Source: Paracoccaceae bacterium
Lineage (GTDB): Bacteria > Pseudomonadota > Alphaproteobacteria > Rhodobacterales > Rhodobacteraceae
NCBI GenBank assembly: GCA_007131465.1
Contig: SLQN01000099.1
Span: 1 to 6,294 of the forward strand
Length of the DNA stretch: 6,294 nt
Direction of reading: 5' to 3'
The notes below the pieces were generated by a model. It was not told where the DNA came from. It worked only from the letters and a program-made list of their open reading frames with translations, and did not search any database. The position numbers and the translations under genes are program-made. Positions 5,460 to 6,294 of the stretch are shown in pieces. How positions within the stretch are numbered: position 1 is the stretch's first letter; each line of letters begins with the position of its first letter.

Positions 5460-6294
5460 ATGACAAATATTGGTCGGCTTGATCTGAATCTGCTCCGCGT
5501 GCTTGACGCCTTGCTGCGCGAAGGCTCGACCGTCGGCGCAGGACGTCAATTGGGACTGTCCCAGCCAGCGGTGTCGGCCGCGCTCGGGCGATTGCGCCAC
5601 GCACTGGGCGACCCGCTTTTCGTCCGTCAGGGGCAGGGATTGGTGCCGACCAGCTTCGCGGCCGAACTTGAATTGCCATTGCGTGCGGTTCTGGACGAAC
5701 TCGAAGGCGTCCTTGCAGGTCGCGGCGTCTTCAACCCAAGCGAGGCGCAACTCGATTTCCGGATCTCTGGGACAGATTTCTTCGCCACCATGCTGATGCC
5801 CCGGTTGGGCGCATGGCTGCACAAAGAGGCACCCGGCGTGCGGCTGCAACTGCTTGACCTGGTGCCAGATCATTACGTCGAAGCGCTCGAGCGCCAGAAC
5901 ATCGATATTGCCTTGTTGCCAGATCAGTCCTTTCCGAGCTGGATTGCGCATGAGCCATTGTTTCATGCCGAGTTCGCGGTTCTCGCGCGCCAAGGGCATC
6001 CGGCGTTGACATCGGCGGGTGTCGCGCCAAACGATGTCGTCCCGGTGGATCTGTTCTGCGCTCTCGACCATGTGTTGTGCTCGCCTGACGGGCGCTTTCA
6101 TGGCCTTGGCGACGCGGCGCTGGCCCGTATTGGACTCTCGCGCCGGGTGGTGATGTCGGTGCCTGTGTTCGAGGGGGTTCTTCAGGTCGTTGCTGCAAGC
6201 GACTTGATTGCGCTCTTTCCGCGTGCTCTCGCCGAACATCGGGCGAAGGGCAGCGGAATCGCAATCTATACACCACCATTTGAGATACCGCCGC
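5460..6294 (+). CDS. LysR-type transcriptional regulator (3' truncated by window)
   Basis: There are 278 codons in the window with no stop. Residues 7-66 form the LysR winged helix-turn-helix, including LDLNLLRVLDALLREGS, GLSQPAVSAALGRLR and DPLFVRQGQGLVPT. A linker helix follows. From about residue 98 comes the periplasmic-binding-protein-like effector domain, with FRISGTDFFATMLMPRLGAW and an IDIALLPDQ strand typical of the NodD/NahR/PcpR-like branch. Usual length is about 300, so only some 20-30 residues are missing. The start is supported by AAGG 7 nt upstream and by the helix-turn-helix beginning a few residues in. The effector is unknown. Its divergent position suggests control of the secreted-protein/SDR unit. 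Confidence 0.93.
   Translation, partial: MTNIGRLDLNLLRVLDALLREGSTVGAGRQLGLSQPAVSAALGRLRHALGDPLFVRQGQGLVPTSFAAELELPLRAVLDELEGVLAGRGVFNPSEAQLDFRISGTDFFATMLMPRLGAWLHKEAPGVRLQLLDLVPDHYVEALERQNIDIALLPDQSFPSWIAHEPLFHAEFAVLARQGHPALTSAGVAPNDVVPVDLFCALDHVLCSPDGRFHGLGDAALARIGLSRRVVMSVPVFEGVLQVVAASDLIALFPRALAEHRAKGSGIAIYTPPFEIPP

Noticed and set aside
1..6294. CRISPR array, tRNA, rRNA or riboswitch
   Set aside because: No regularly spaced repeats, no cloverleaf-like sequence and no known RNA motif were visible on either strand.

Overview
The window looks like accessory DNA of a high-GC alphaproteobacterium, most likely of the Rhodobacterales (Roseobacter/Rhodobacter group). This rests on base composition, on the style of the protein sequences, and on phage and insertion-sequence remnants that resemble those of that group. 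No search was run, so every family assignment is from recognised motifs.

Region 1 (1-3216, + strand) is a compact three-gene operon. It holds the last 116 residues of a large membrane protein, probably an M50-type/HlyD-like fusion. This overlaps by 8 bp a 665-residue SecA-like ATPase, which is followed 50 bp later by a 274-residue exported membrane-fusion (HlyD-type) adaptor with a strong Shine-Dalgarno. The SecA-like protein keeps both nucleotide-binding folds and a preprotein-crosslinking-type segment. It stops just after the second motor domain, so most of the helical scaffold, the helical wing and the zinc-binding tail of housekeeping SecA are missing. A minimal SecA motor encoded with a membrane protease-like protein and a periplasmic adaptor is the most interesting feature here: it may be a dedicated, poorly described export system.

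Region 2 (3217-4121) is a graveyard of mobile-element pieces. It contains the probable 5' end of an IS630-type transposase gene with an intact ribosome-binding site, and a minus-strand fragment of a phage head-morphogenesis (Mu F/SPP1 gp7-like) protein. On the plus strand are small phage tail-region frames ending in a truncated tape-measure N-terminus. No complete gene can be defended here.

Region 3 (4122-6294) is a divergon. On the minus strand a small secreted protein (135 aa, TTHB210/DUF5602-like in appearance) is followed after 44 bp by an SDR-fold protein (249 aa) whose catalytic Tyr and Lys positions appear to be Leu and Cys. Divergent to them, across a 136-bp AT-rich intergenic region, is a LysR-type regulator that runs off the right edge. 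By the usual logic of such arrangements the LysR protein probably controls the secreted protein/SDR pair.
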